Assembly (NCBI RefSeq): GCF_000241345.1
Contig: NZ_BAED01000072.1
Span: 1 to 64,000, forward strand
Length of the DNA stretch: 64,000 nucleotides
Source of the DNA: Gordonia amarae NBRC 15530
GTDB lineage: Bacteria > Actinomycetota > Actinomycetes > Mycobacteriales > Mycobacteriaceae
Reading direction: 5' to 3'
Positions 54,420 to 62,707 of the stretch are shown piece after piece (position 1 is the stretch's first letter; each line of letters opens with the position of its first letter). The notes beneath the pieces are model-generated. The model saw only the letters and a list, made by a program, of their open reading frames with translations. It was not told the DNA's origin and made no database searches. The position numbers and the translations under genes were made by a program.

Positions 54420-55316
54420 TTGTCCAGCAAGCTGAATGAGGGCCGCGTAGCCATTGTCACCGGAGCGGGTCAGGGCCTGGGCCGCGCCCACGCGCACGCC
54501 TTCGCCGCCGACGGCGCCGCCGTCGTCGTCAACGACTACGACGCAGACTCGGCCAACACCGTAGCCCAGGAGATCCGCGATGCGGGCGGCCAGGCCGTCG
54601 CCAGCGTCGGTGATGTGGCCGACTGGGCGTACGGCGAGTCGCTGGTCGCGACCGCGATCAGCGAGTTCGGCCGCCTCGACACGCTGGTCAACAACGCCGG
54701 TTTTGTCCGCGACCGGATGCTGGTGTCGCTGTCGGAAGACGAGTGGGATTCGGTGGTGCGCGTGCACCTCAAGGGCCACTTCGTCACCCTGCGCCACGCC
54801 GCCGCCTACTGGCGCGCCGAGTCGAAGGCGGGCCGCACCCCGGCCGCCCGCATCATCAACACGTCCTCGGGCGCCGGTCTGTACGGCTCGGTCGGCCAGG
54901 GCAACTACTCGGCCGCCAAGGCGGCCATCGCCGAGCTGACCATCCAGGCCGCCGCCGAACTGGGCGGCTACGGCATCACCGCCAACGCGATCGCCCCGTC
55001 GGCCCGCACCCAGATGACCGTCGGCGCCGGTGGCGCGATGGCCGAGCAGATGGCCGCGCCCACCGATGGTTCGTTCGACGCGATGAACCCGGCCAACGTG
55101 TCACCGCTGGTGGTGTGGCTGGGTTCGGCGCAGTCGGCGTCGGTCACCGGCCGCGTGTTCGAGGTCGAGGGCGGCAAGATCTCGGTGTCCGACGGCTGGC
55201 AGCGCAGCGTCGAGGCCGACAAGGGTGCCCGCTGGGACGTCGCCGAACTCGGCCCGGTCGTCGAGGAATTGCTGGCCAAGGCGCCGGTGCCGATGCCCGT
55301 CTACGGCGCCCGGTAG
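54420..55316 (+). CDS. Short-chain dehydrogenase (Rv3548c-like)
   Basis: A 298-residue SDR beginning with TTG; aaggag seven bases upstream supports it. VTGAGQGLGRAHAHAF, NNAGFVRD, INTSSGAGLYGSVGQGN and YSAAKAA are the cofactor and catalytic motifs. The C-terminal part (VEGGKISVSDGWQRS) resembles the multifunctional/HSD17B4-like SDR group. Follows the Rv3549c-like gene on the same strand, as in mycobacteria, so it is probably KstR2-controlled. Substrate unknown. Confidence 0.85.
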   Translation: MSSKLNEGRVAIVTGAGQGLGRAHAHAFAADGAAVVVNDYDADSANTVAQEIRDAGGQAVASVGDVADWAYGESLVATAISEFGRLDTLVNNAGFVRDRMLVSLSEDEWDSVVRVHLKGHFVTLRHAAAYWRAESKAGRTPAARIINTSSGAGLYGSVGQGNYSAAKAAIAELTIQAAAELGGYGITANAIAPSARTQMTVGAGGAMAEQMAAPTDGSFDAMNPANVSPLVVWLGSAQSASVTGRVFEVEGGKISVSDGWQRSVEADKGARWDVAELGPVVEELLAKAPVPMPVYGAR

Positions 55317-55326
55317 AACGGGACGT

Positions 55327-55698
55327 ATGACTATCGACGAATCCCGTCAGATCGCCATCGCCAAGGCCTATGTCGACGCCCTGGTCAGTCACGATCCGTC
55401 GGAGGTGTCGCTGCACCCGGACTGCACCCGACTCGAGTTCGGGGTGCGCACCGGGCGCAACGGCGCGCACATCGCCCGCAGCCTGGCCCGTGGACCGCAG
55501 TTCCGCACCATCCACGCGGTCAGCGGTTTCGAGGCGACCGTCGATCACCACACCGTGACGACGCGGTACCTGGTGCATGTGCAGCCCAGGTTCCTCGGGC
55601 TGGCGGCCGAGGTGCGCGAATCGTTCCTGATAGACGAGGACGGCCGAATCCGCACGATCGTCGCGAAATTCGGCCGTCCCCGGAAGGCTTCTCGGTAA
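55327..55698 (+). CDS. SnoaL/NTF2-like protein (DUF8021-like)
   Basis: A 123-residue cone-shaped NTF2-like protein: helix IAIAKAYVDALVSHDPSEVSLHPDCTRLEFG, strands through VDHHTVTTRYLVHV and ESFLIDEDGRIRTIVAKF. Such folds act as isomerases, hydratases or binding proteins. It starts 11 bases after the SDR stop and probably belongs to the same transcript, so a steroid-related role is plausible but unproven. Confidence 0.68.
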   Translation: MTIDESRQIAIAKAYVDALVSHDPSEVSLHPDCTRLEFGVRTGRNGAHIARSLARGPQFRTIHAVSGFEATVDHHTVTTRYLVHVQPRFLGLAAEVRESFLIDEDGRIRTIVAKFGRPRKASR

Positions 55699-55702
55699 GC
55701 CC

Positions 55703-56356
55703 TTACGAACTGGGCGCGCGCACCACCATCGGCACGCCCGGGAACAGCGAGGCCATCTCCGAACGCGACTTACGCAGTGCGGCAACGCCGTAGCCCTGCT
55801 TGCGCTTGTCGGGGTGGATCCAGATCCGCACATCCACCTCACCGTCGGCGAGTTCGCCGAAGATCAAGCCCACCTTGGTGCCCTGCTCCTCGGCGACCAG
55901 CCACACCGCGTCCTCGTCGTCGACGCGCTGCGCGCCCTTGGCGATCTCGTCGTCGAGGGGGCCCGCGGGCTCGCCCGAGCCGTCACCCGCTACCTGGAGT
56001 TCCTCGGTGCGCACGGCGAAGATGTCGGCGTCGTCGGCGCAGAAGGTGCGCAGTTCGAGGGTGTCGCCGCTGCTGGCGGGACGTTCGGCGAGGGTGAAGG
56101 TGAGAGCGGAGTTGAGGTCGTCGAGTTCGGCCTGGTTCTTGCGGCGTTCGGCCTTGGTGAGCTGATTCAGGCGCATGCCGAGCACGGCCTCGGCACCGAG
56201 GGCGGATTTGCCGAGCAGGTCGGCGATCGCGGACACCGCGGCCTCGTGGTCGTCGGCATCGACGATGGCGTCGAGCACTTCGTGGCGCCGTTCGAGCGCG
56301 GTGAGCAGCGCGTCGGTGATGTCGCGACGGGTCGTCTTCTGGTCCAGATCTGTCAT
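55703..56356 (-). CDS. GNAT acetyltransferase with gyrase A-like N-terminal segment
   Basis: 217 residues. The N-terminal half (DITDALLTALERRHEVLDAI, LLGKSALGAEAVLGMRLNQLTKAERRK) looks like the helical connector of GyrA/ParC breakage-reunion domains. The C-terminal half carries a short GNAT core (VWLVAEEQGTKVGLIFGEL, VDVRIWIHPDKRKQGYGVAAL) with the acetyl-CoA loop KQGYG. Substrate unknown; the first half may just be a helical oligomerisation element. It is convergent with the preceding gene and divergent from fadD8. Confidence 0.7.
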   Translation of the reverse strand: MTDLDQKTTRRDITDALLTALERRHEVLDAIVDADDHEAAVSAIADLLGKSALGAEAVLGMRLNQLTKAERRKNQAELDDLNSALTFTLAERPASSGDTLELRTFCADDADIFAVRTEELQVAGDGSGEPAGPLDDEIAKGAQRVDDEDAVWLVAEEQGTKVGLIFGELADGEVDVRIWIHPDKRKQGYGVAALRKSRSEMASLFPGVPMVVRAPSS

Positions 56357-56442
56357 GCGCGCAATCCTAAGCTCTTACCGGGCAGTAGGGGAGGTGTCCG
56401 AACGAGGGACAGGGCGCCGCCGGAGCCGTTACCGGAGAAAAC

Positions 56443-56456
56443 AGGAACACGTTCTG
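56443..56456. promoter_or_regulatory. KstR-type operator 1 (outer bases mismatched)
   Basis: aggaacacgttctg has the AACnnGTT core of the KstR consensus TnnAACnnGTTnnA but lacks the outer T and A. Confidence 0.65.
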
Positions 56457-56465
56457 GGCAAAAAC

Positions 56466-56479
56466 TGGAACACGTTCTA
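56466..56479. promoter_or_regulatory. KstR-type operator 2 (perfect consensus)
   Basis: tggaacacgttcta matches TnnAACnnGTTnnA at every fixed position. It is centred 23 bases from operator 1 and ends 4 bases before the SD of the fadD8-like gene. Confidence 0.85.
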
Positions 56480-56490
56480 GTCTGGAGGTC

Positions 56491-58161
56491 ATGAACTCCC
56501 CGGTCGCGAACATCGCAGCACCCGCTGCCTCTGACATACCCGCAGCCCCTGAAGTCCAAGCAGCGACACCGCTGCACGACGGCGTCCACCTCGGGCACCT
56601 CATGGCCTCCGCGCTCGCCAGGCACGCGGACCGCACGGTGCTGCGCCTCGGGTCGACGTCCCTCACCGGCAGGCAGATGGCCGACGAGATCAGCCGATAC
56701 GTCCAGGCCTTCCAATCCGTCGGCGCCGCATCGGGTTCGGCGGTCGGGCTGCTCGCGCTGAATCGTCCCGAGGTGCTGCTGGTGATCGGCGCCGGCCAGA
56801 CGCAGGGCTGGCGGCGCACCGCACTGCACCCACTGGGTTCGGTCGACGACCACGCCTACGTCCTCGGCGACGCCGGGGTCACCACGCTGATCATCGACCC
56901 GAACCCCAAATTCGTTGAGCGCGCAGTCGAACTCGTCAAACGCGTCGACTCCCTCACCCAGGTGCTCACCCTCGGCCCGGTGCCCGACGCGCTCGCCGAC
57001 GTGGGCCGCGACATCATCGCAGAGGCAGCCTCCTTCGACGCGCGGCCGCTGGAGGTGGCGGCTCTCGCCCCCGACCACATCGTGTCCATCACCTACACCG
57101 GCGGCACCACCGGAAAACCCAAGGGCGTCATCGGAACCGCCCGCGCGATGGCCACCATGACGCAGATCCAGCTCGCCGAATGGGAATGGCCGCAGCATCC
57201 GAAGTTCCTGATGTGCACCCCGCTCTCGCACGCCGGTGCGGCGTTCTTCGTGCCGACGCTGCTCAAAGGCGGTGAGCTGATCGTGCTTCCGGGTTTCGAT
57301 CCGGCGCAGGTGCTGCGCACCATCGAGGAGGAGAAGATCTCCGCCACGATGCTGGTGCCGTCGATGCTGTACGCGCTGATGGATCATCCCGATTCCCGCA
57401 CCCGCGACCTGTCGTCGCTGGAAACGGTGTATTACGGGGCGTCGCCGATCAATCCGGTCCGCCTCGCCGAGGCCGTGGAACGGTTCGGCCCGATCTTCGC
57501 CCAGTACTACGGCCAGTCCGAGGCGCCGATGGTGATCAGCTACCTGGGCAAGGACGACCATCCCGGGCCGGGGGAGGACACCCGCAGGCTGTCAAGTTGT
57601 GGACGGCCGTCCGCCTTCCTGCGCACCGCACTACTCGGACCCGACGACAAGCCGGTGCCAAAGGGCGAGCCGGGCGAGATCTGCGTCGCGGGACCGCTTG
57701 TCGCCGACGGCTATTGGGGTCTTCCTGAGCAGACCGCCGACACCTTCCGCGACGGCTGGCTGCGCACCGGCGACGTTGCCCGTGAAGACGCCGACGGTTT
57801 CTGGTACATCGTCGACCGGACCAAGGACATGATCGTCACCGGTGGTTTCAATGTCTTTCCGCGCGAGGTCGAAGATGTTGTCGCCGAACATCCTTCGGTC
57901 GCCCAGGTGGGGGTCGTCGGCACCCCCGACGACAAATGGGGCGAAGCGGTCACCGCCGTGGTGGTGCTGCGCGCCGGAGCCGAACCCGACCACGACCGCA
58001 TCACCACCGAGATCCAGCAGTCGGTCAAGGACCGCAAGGGTTCGGTGCAGTCGCCCAAGCAGGTGATCTTCGTCGAGTCCCTGCCGCTCACCGCGCTCGG
58101 TAAGCCCGACAAGAAGGCCTTGCGCGCCCGGTTCTGGACCGGCGACCGCAGCGTCGGCTGA
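56491..58161 (+). CDS. fadD8: FadD8-like acyl-CoA synthetase
   Basis: A 556-residue AMP-forming ligase. ITYTGGTTGKPKGVIGTA (P-loop), QYYGQSEAPMVI, GWLRTGDVAREDADG, VDRTKDMIVTGGFNVFPREVE and LGKPDKKALRARFW agree closely with M. tuberculosis FadD8. GAGQTQGWRRTALHPLGS is also characteristic. The 35 extra N-terminal residues are Pro/Ala-rich. ggagg precedes the ATG by 2-3 bases. Two KstR-type operators upstream put it under the upper sterol-pathway repressor, so the substrate is probably a sterol side-chain acid (inference). Confidence 0.85.
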   Translation: MNSPVANIAAPAASDIPAAPEVQAATPLHDGVHLGHLMASALARHADRTVLRLGSTSLTGRQMADEISRYVQAFQSVGAASGSAVGLLALNRPEVLLVIGAGQTQGWRRTALHPLGSVDDHAYVLGDAGVTTLIIDPNPKFVERAVELVKRVDSLTQVLTLGPVPDALADVGRDIIAEAASFDARPLEVAALAPDHIVSITYTGGTTGKPKGVIGTARAMATMTQIQLAEWEWPQHPKFLMCTPLSHAGAAFFVPTLLKGGELIVLPGFDPAQVLRTIEEEKISATMLVPSMLYALMDHPDSRTRDLSSLETVYYGASPINPVRLAEAVERFGPIFAQYYGQSEAPMVISYLGKDDHPGPGEDTRRLSSCGRPSAFLRTALLGPDDKPVPKGEPGEICVAGPLVADGYWGLPEQTADTFRDGWLRTGDVAREDADGFWYIVDRTKDMIVTGGFNVFPREVEDVVAEHPSVAQVGVVGTPDDKWGEAVTAVVVLRAGAEPDHDRITTEIQQSVKDRKGSVQSPKQVIFVESLPLTALGKPDKKALRARFWTGDRSVG

Positions 58162-58219
58162 CCCTCCGCCCTCGGCGCGCTCGGCAGGTCGTGGCAATCC
58201 CGCGAACCCGACGACCAAC

Positions 58220-58285
58220 GCCCGACAAGAAGGCCCTGCGCCCGGTTCTGGACCGGCGACCGCAGCGTCGGCTGCCCCCTCCGCC
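58220..58285 (+). repeat. Duplicate of the 3' end of the fadD8-like gene
   Basis: gcccgacaagaaggcc through cggttctggaccggcgaccg to cgcagcgtcggctg and ctccgcc repeats 58104-58170, offset 116 bases, with a 2-base deletion and a few substitutions. The second copy is untranslated and runs directly into a family B repeat. Confidence 0.9.
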
Positions 58286-58475
58286 GGTTGAGGTGTGAGG
58301 AGCGTAAGCGACGAGCCTCGAAACCCCGCACGAGAACAATGTCGTCTCACCGGGTTTCGAGGCTCGCAAGCTCGCACCTCAACCGGCGAGGGGGATGGTT
58401 TCGAGGCTCGCAAGCTGGCACCTCAACCAGCGAGGGGGAGGTCTCGCGGCTCGCGAACTCGTGTCTCAACCGGCG
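58276..58475 (+). repeat. Family B repeat, complete palindrome plus two extra right arms
   Basis: Left arm gccggttgaggtgtgagg...gagcctcgaaacc, centre gagaacaatgtcgtctcacc, right arm gggtttcgaggctcgcaagc...ctcaacc, then two further right-arm copies (atggtttcgaggctcgcaag; aggtctcgcggctcgcgaac). Here the right arm, not the left, is multiplied. Confidence 0.9.
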
Positions 58476-58484
58476 GCAAGGATC

Positions 58485-59675
58485 TCAGCAGTCGCACCCA
58501 CAGCAGTCACAATCGCAGCAACAGTCGTCGTCACAGCAATCGCCGCACTCGCAGCAGTTGCCGCAGTCGGGGGAGCAATCGCCGTTGCACCACGCCGGTT
58601 TCCACTCGTCGGTGCAGTGGTTCCAGTGGTCGGCGCAGCAGGCGTAACCGGTGCAGCTGACCCCGATGAACGGCAGGATCCTTTCGTGGAACCGGCGATC
58701 GGGCGGGAGGCCCCGGCCCGGAGCCGGAACCTCGCGTTTGAGGGGCGTATCAGGGTCGGTCTGCGTATCAGGGGCGGTCGGGGACGCCGCGCTCGAGCCG
58801 GACGCGCATCCGCCGAAGCGGTGAGTCCGCGACGACACCGCCTGCCGCACACCATCGATGAGTACGGCCCGCAGCAGCCGGTCGTCGGCCAGGTCGAGGT
58901 CGCGGTAGCGGCGCCGGATGGCCCGCACCAGCCGCCGGCAGTCGTCGAGCGCGGTGGCGACCTCGGTGCCGGTGGCGCGCAACGGGTTGAATGATCCGTC
59001 GCGCGTATCGGAGTCGTAGTCATCGACGGCGTCGAGCAGGTGCGCCAGCCGGCCGAAGTCATAACCGATGTCCGCCAGCGCTTCCCGGTTCTGGTGCACC
59101 CCGGCGACGTCTGCGGTGGCTGCGAACACCCGGGACGCGGCCTCCGCCGACGCGTGGGTGAGCGCATCGAGATCGGTACCGGGCCGGGCCTCCAGCGGTG
59201 CCTGCCCCGACAGCTCGCGCAACATGTCGTCGACGCCGAGCGTCCCCGCGATGTCCCGGTCGCCGGCGGCATGCCCGCGCAGCCGTTTCCCGGCGACGGA
59301 GGCGGCCGCCGACCGGACCCTCGACCGGGGCGCCAGTGACAGCCGCTGCTCGTCGACGACGTCGGCCGCCTTGGCCGCGGCCAGGGTCAGGGATGCGGTG
59401 GTGGCCAACCGGATTCCGGGATCGTCGGCCGCGACCACCGTTGCCGTCCGCATCCCCCGCAGCGGGCAGCGGCCCACTCCGGTGGTGGCCGTCGGGGCAG
59501 GGGACTGGGCGGCGGTCAGCACCGACACCATGATCGCGTCGGTGTTGGTGGTGAGCCTGCTCGCCTGACCGTGCCCGTCCCGCAACGACACACACAGCCC
59601 GCACATGTGGGCGCGCCATTGCTCCAGCAGATCGTCGTCGAGGGTGTGCCGGCAGGGCGACAGCAGTCCGAACAT
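58485..59675 (-). CDS. DUF5685-family protein with Cys/Asp-rich C-terminal tail
   Basis: 396 residues. The N-terminal MFGLLSPCRHTL...WRAHMCGLCVSLRDGHG, with paired Cys, and the helical body (TTASLTLAAAKAADVVDEQR; DDYDSDTRDGSFNPLRATG) fit DUF5685. The last about 55 residues begin VSCTGYACCADHWNHC and end in a run of alternating Cys and Asp with about 20 Cys in the final 35 residues, resembling a metallothionein-like or cluster-binding tail. The translation stops next to a family B repeat. Function unknown. Confidence 0.78.
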   Translation of the reverse strand: MFGLLSPCRHTLDDDLLEQWRAHMCGLCVSLRDGHGQASRLTTNTDAIMVSVLTAAQSPAPTATTGVGRCPLRGMRTATVVAADDPGIRLATTASLTLAAAKAADVVDEQRLSLAPRSRVRSAAASVAGKRLRGHAAGDRDIAGTLGVDDMLRELSGQAPLEARPGTDLDALTHASAEAASRVFAATADVAGVHQNREALADIGYDFGRLAHLLDAVDDYDSDTRDGSFNPLRATGTEVATALDDCRRLVRAIRRRYRDLDLADDRLLRAVLIDGVRQAVSSRTHRFGGCASGSSAASPTAPDTQTDPDTPLKREVPAPGRGLPPDRRFHERILPFIGVSCTGYACCADHWNHCTDEWKPAWCNGDCSPDCGNCCECGDCCDDDCCCDCDCCGCDC

Positions 59676-59747
59676 CGGAACATTTGATCACCCCGAAGCC
59701 GCCACATGCCAGCGGTGTCACCCGTTCGCCCGACACCCGAACCGGGG

Positions 59748-60980
59748 TCAGCGATACGAGACGGGCAACCTCTTGACCCCGTGCAGCCACCCCGACCGGA
59801 CACGTACGGGTGCACCGAGTTTGGTGATGTCGGGGACGATGTCGGCGAGCGCGTTGAAGATGAGATCCAGCTCGAGGCGGGCGAGGCCGGCACCGATGCA
59901 GAAGTGCGCGCCGTTGCCGCCGAACGCCAGGTGCGGATTCGGATCCCGCAGGATGTCGAACGAGAACGGGTCGTCGAACACCTCGTCGTCGTAGTTCGCC
60001 GAGCTGTAGAACAGGCCTGCCCGCTGCCCTCGTTCGATGCGCACGCCGCCGACCTCGGTGTCCCGGGTGGCGGTGCGCTGGAAGGCATGCACCGGGGTGG
60101 CCCAGCGGATGATCTCCTCGACCGTCGTCGGTGGCCGCTCCCGCTTGTACAGCTCCCACTGGTCGGGATGGTCGAGGAAGGCGTTGATGCCGTGGCTGGT
60201 GGCGTTGCGGGTGGTCTCATTGCCCGCGATCACCAGCAGGATCACGAAGAACCCGAACTCGAGCTCGCTCAGCGCGTGACCGTCGATATCGGCCTGCACC
60301 AGGGTGGTGACGATGTCGTCCGTGGGGTTCTTGCGGCGGTCCTCGGCCATCGCGTGCGCGTACGCCAGGAGGTTGGCGTTGGCGGTGAACGGGTTGTATT
60401 TGATGTCGGGGTCCTCGGCGTTGGCCATCGCGTCTGCCAGGTCGGCGAGGTACTGGTGGTCGGCCTCGGGAACGCCGAGCAGATCGAGGATCGCACGCAT
60501 CGGCAGGTGCACGGCCACGTCGTCGACGAAGTTACCGGTTCCGCTCTCCGCGGCGGCGGTCACCACGTCGCGGGCGTACGCGTCGAGCTTGCCGCGCAGG
60601 GCACCCACGGCCCGGGGGGTGAACAGCCGCGACACGATGCGCCGCATGCGGGTGTGTTCGGGCGGATCCAGGCCGATCAGAAAGGATTTCGAGGCCTCGA
60701 GGTGTTCGGGTCCGGCCTCGTCGGGCATCCGGACATTGAAGCCCTTGAGGTTGCTGGACCACAGGCCCGCATCCTTGGAGATCGCCCGGATATCGCTGTG
60801 CCTGCTGATGACCCAGAATCCGTCGTCGCCGTAGAATTCCTTGCCCACGTCCTGCGGGTTCCACCAGACGGGCGCGGTGGCGCGGCGGGCGGCGAACTCG
60901 GCGATCGGGAGGCCACCGCGCTGGAGCAGATCGGGATCGGTGAAGTCGATCTGTTCGAAGGAGGGAACTGTCGAGGTCAT
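59748..60980 (-). CDS. CYP125-family cytochrome P450 (copy 1)
   Basis: A 410-residue P450. I-helix VIAGNETTRNATSHG, ExxR in EEIIRWATPVHAFQRTATRD, heme-binding FGGNGAHFCIGAGLARLEL. The overall pattern (FDFTDPD start region, FYSSANYDDEVFDDPFSFDILRDPNPH) is that of CYP125 sterol C26/C27-monooxygenases, which start side-chain degradation of cholesterol. ggag lies 5-8 bases before ATG 60980. The exact regiochemistry cannot be read off. It lies downstream of, and on the same strand as, a second CYP125-like gene, but a terminator separates them. Confidence 0.85.
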   Translation of the reverse strand: MTSTVPSFEQIDFTDPDLLQRGGLPIAEFAARRATAPVWWNPQDVGKEFYGDDGFWVISRHSDIRAISKDAGLWSSNLKGFNVRMPDEAGPEHLEASKSFLIGLDPPEHTRMRRIVSRLFTPRAVGALRGKLDAYARDVVTAAAESGTGNFVDDVAVHLPMRAILDLLGVPEADHQYLADLADAMANAEDPDIKYNPFTANANLLAYAHAMAEDRRKNPTDDIVTTLVQADIDGHALSELEFGFFVILLVIAGNETTRNATSHGINAFLDHPDQWELYKRERPPTTVEEIIRWATPVHAFQRTATRDTEVGGVRIERGQRAGLFYSSANYDDEVFDDPFSFDILRDPNPHLAFGGNGAHFCIGAGLARLELDLIFNALADIVPDITKLGAPVRVRSGWLHGVKRLPVSYR

Positions 60981-61079
60981 GGTGCTCCGATCGGGCTGCG
61001 ACGTAGAGCGTGTCCATCGTGTGTGGTGGGTCACTTCCAGGGTAGCCGTCCGCCGCTCGATGCCGTCGGGTATTAGATT

Positions 61080-61123
61080 CCGCCCAGAAGGTTCGGCCCA
61101 GAAGGTTCCGCCCAGATAGTCCG
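61080..61123 (+). repeat. Three tandem ~14-bp direct repeats upstream of P450 copy 1
   Basis: ccgcccagaaggttc, ggcccagaaggttc, cgcccagatagtcc follow one another in the presumed promoter of the 60980 gene. Could be a regulator array or simple slippage; they lack the KstR AACnnGTT core. Confidence 0.65.
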
Positions 61124-61131
61124 CGGAAATG

Positions 61132-61168
61132 GGGAGAGGCCGTGAGCGGTGTGCTCACGGCCTCTCCC
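61132..61168. terminator. 16-bp perfect stem-loop terminator after P450 copy 2
   Basis: Arms 61132-61147 and 61153-61168 pair perfectly around ggtgt, about 30 bases beyond the stop of the minus-strand 62456 gene. Confidence 0.85.
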
Positions 61169-61199
61169 GTGCCCCGGGGCGGTCTGTTGCGGACGCCGG

Positions 61200-62456
61200 T
61201 CAGGCGACGGGGCAGCCCGAGTAGCGAACCCCGAGTCCCTTGACCCCGTTGAGCCATCCCGACCGCACGCGCTGCATCTCGCTGACCCGGCTGATGTCGG
61301 GCAGCACGTCGGCGATGGCGTTGAAGATGATGTTCAGCTCGAGGCGGGCGAGGTTGGCGCCGATGCAGAAGTGCGCGCCGTTGCCGCCGAACGCCAGGTG
61401 CGGGTTCGGATCGCGCAGGATGTTGAAGCTGAACGGGTCGTCGAACACGTCCTCGTCGAAATTGGCCGAGCTGTAGAACAATCCGGCTCGATCGCCCTTG
61501 GCGATGTCGATGCCGCCGAGCTGGGTGTCGCGGGTGGCGGTGCGCTGAAAGGCGTGCACCGGGGTGGCCCAGCGCAGGATCTCGTCGACGGCGGTGCCGG
61601 GGCGGTCGCGTTTGAACAGCTCCCACTGGTCCGGGTTGTCGAAGTAGGCGTTCATCCCGTGGCTGGTGGCGTTGCGGGTGGTCTCGTTGCCCGCGGTGAT
61701 CAGCAGGATCACGAAGAACCCGAACTCGATCTCGCTCATGGCGTCGTTGTCGTCGCCGGCGCGCACCAGGGTGGTGAGGATGTCGTCGCGGGGGTTCTTC
61801 CGCCGGTCCTCGGCCATGTTGTAGGCGTAGCCGAGCAGTTCGGCGTTGGCGGCTGTCGGGTCGATCGTCTGGTCGGGGTCGTCGCTGTTGATGATGGCGT
61901 CGACCAGCTCATGGATCCGGGCGCGGTCGGGTTCGGGGACACCGATGAGGTCCATGATCGCCTGCAGCGGCAAGTGGATCGACACATCGTCGACGAAGTT
62001 GCCGGACTCCTTGGCCGCCGCGTTCTCGACGATCGCCCGCGCTGAATCGGTGAGTTTGCCGTGAAGCGCCGCAACCGATTTCGGGGTGAACAGGCGGGAG
62101 ACGATCTTGCGCAGGCGGGTGTGCTCCGGCGGATCGTGGTTGATCAGCAGTGCCTTGGTGAATTCGAGCTGATCGGGGGTCATGTACGAGGGCAGCCGGA
62201 TGATGGCGCCCTTCTCGTTGGTCGACCACAGCCCGGAATCCTTGGAGATCTCCCGGATGTCGCGGTGGCGGGTGATGGCCCAGAAACCCTCGTCACCGAA
62301 GATCGCCTTGTACTCGGGCTGGTTGTTCCAGTGGACCGGTGCGGTGCGGCGCAGTTCGGCGAATTCCTTCACCGGCATGCCCCGTTCGATCAGGTCCGGG
62401 TCGGTGAAGTCGATCCCGCTGTACGGGCAGGTGCCCGCGGGGGTGGTGACGCTCAT
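61200..62456 (-). CDS. CYP125-family cytochrome P450 (copy 2)
   Basis: A 418-residue P450 paralogous to copy 1. I-helix ITAGNETTRNATSHG, ExxR in DEILRWATPVHAFQRTATRD, heme site FGGNGAHFCIGANLARLEL; the end VRSGWLNGVKGLGVRYSGCPVA resembles CYP125 more than copy 1 does. aggagaag lies 7-10 bases upstream of ATG 62456. It is divergent from a TetR-family gene. Either copy could be the main cholesterol C26 hydroxylase; the other may take phytosterols or other substrates. Confidence 0.87.
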   Translation of the reverse strand: MSVTTPAGTCPYSGIDFTDPDLIERGMPVKEFAELRRTAPVHWNNQPEYKAIFGDEGFWAITRHRDIREISKDSGLWSTNEKGAIIRLPSYMTPDQLEFTKALLINHDPPEHTRLRKIVSRLFTPKSVAALHGKLTDSARAIVENAAAKESGNFVDDVSIHLPLQAIMDLIGVPEPDRARIHELVDAIINSDDPDQTIDPTAANAELLGYAYNMAEDRRKNPRDDILTTLVRAGDDNDAMSEIEFGFFVILLITAGNETTRNATSHGMNAYFDNPDQWELFKRDRPGTAVDEILRWATPVHAFQRTATRDTQLGGIDIAKGDRAGLFYSSANFDEDVFDDPFSFNILRDPNPHLAFGGNGAHFCIGANLARLELNIIFNAIADVLPDISRVSEMQRVRSGWLNGVKGLGVRYSGCPVA

Positions 62457-62707
62457 TCATCTTCTCCTGTTCCCCAACTCTGGGTTGCGCGGAAGCCGCC
62501 GCTGAGCTGTGCGGCCCGGATATGTCGGGCTCGACGATCGCGCCGACATCGAATGTGGCTTCTGTCACCACACCATACACGAAAATTCTGAACGTATGGT
62601 CGTGCGATCCTGTCCGAGGACCTTGGTCCCCGGTTTTGTGTGACCGGTGGGACGCTGAGTACCCTCGACACTTATGACATTCGCGCAGGTCGAGGGCTAG
62701 GCACACG
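62457..62707. promoter_or_regulatory. Divergent promoter region between CYP125 copy 2 and the TetR gene
   Basis: No KstR or KstR2 consensus seen. It contains an inverted repeat ccctcgac (62662-62669) / gtcgaggg (62689-62696) around tatgac, and a 12-bp palindrome ggaccttggtcc (62618-62629), both candidate operators for the TetR-family protein. Confidence 0.5.

Noticed and set aside
58276..58475. Possible insertion sequence ends
   Set aside because: The inverted arms enclose only about 25 bases and no transposase; better described as a palindromic repeat.
62470..62500. KstR-like site from ttccccaactctgggttg upstream of CYP125 copy 2
   Set aside because: The AAC and GTT halves are separated by five bases instead of two, and the outer bases do not match.
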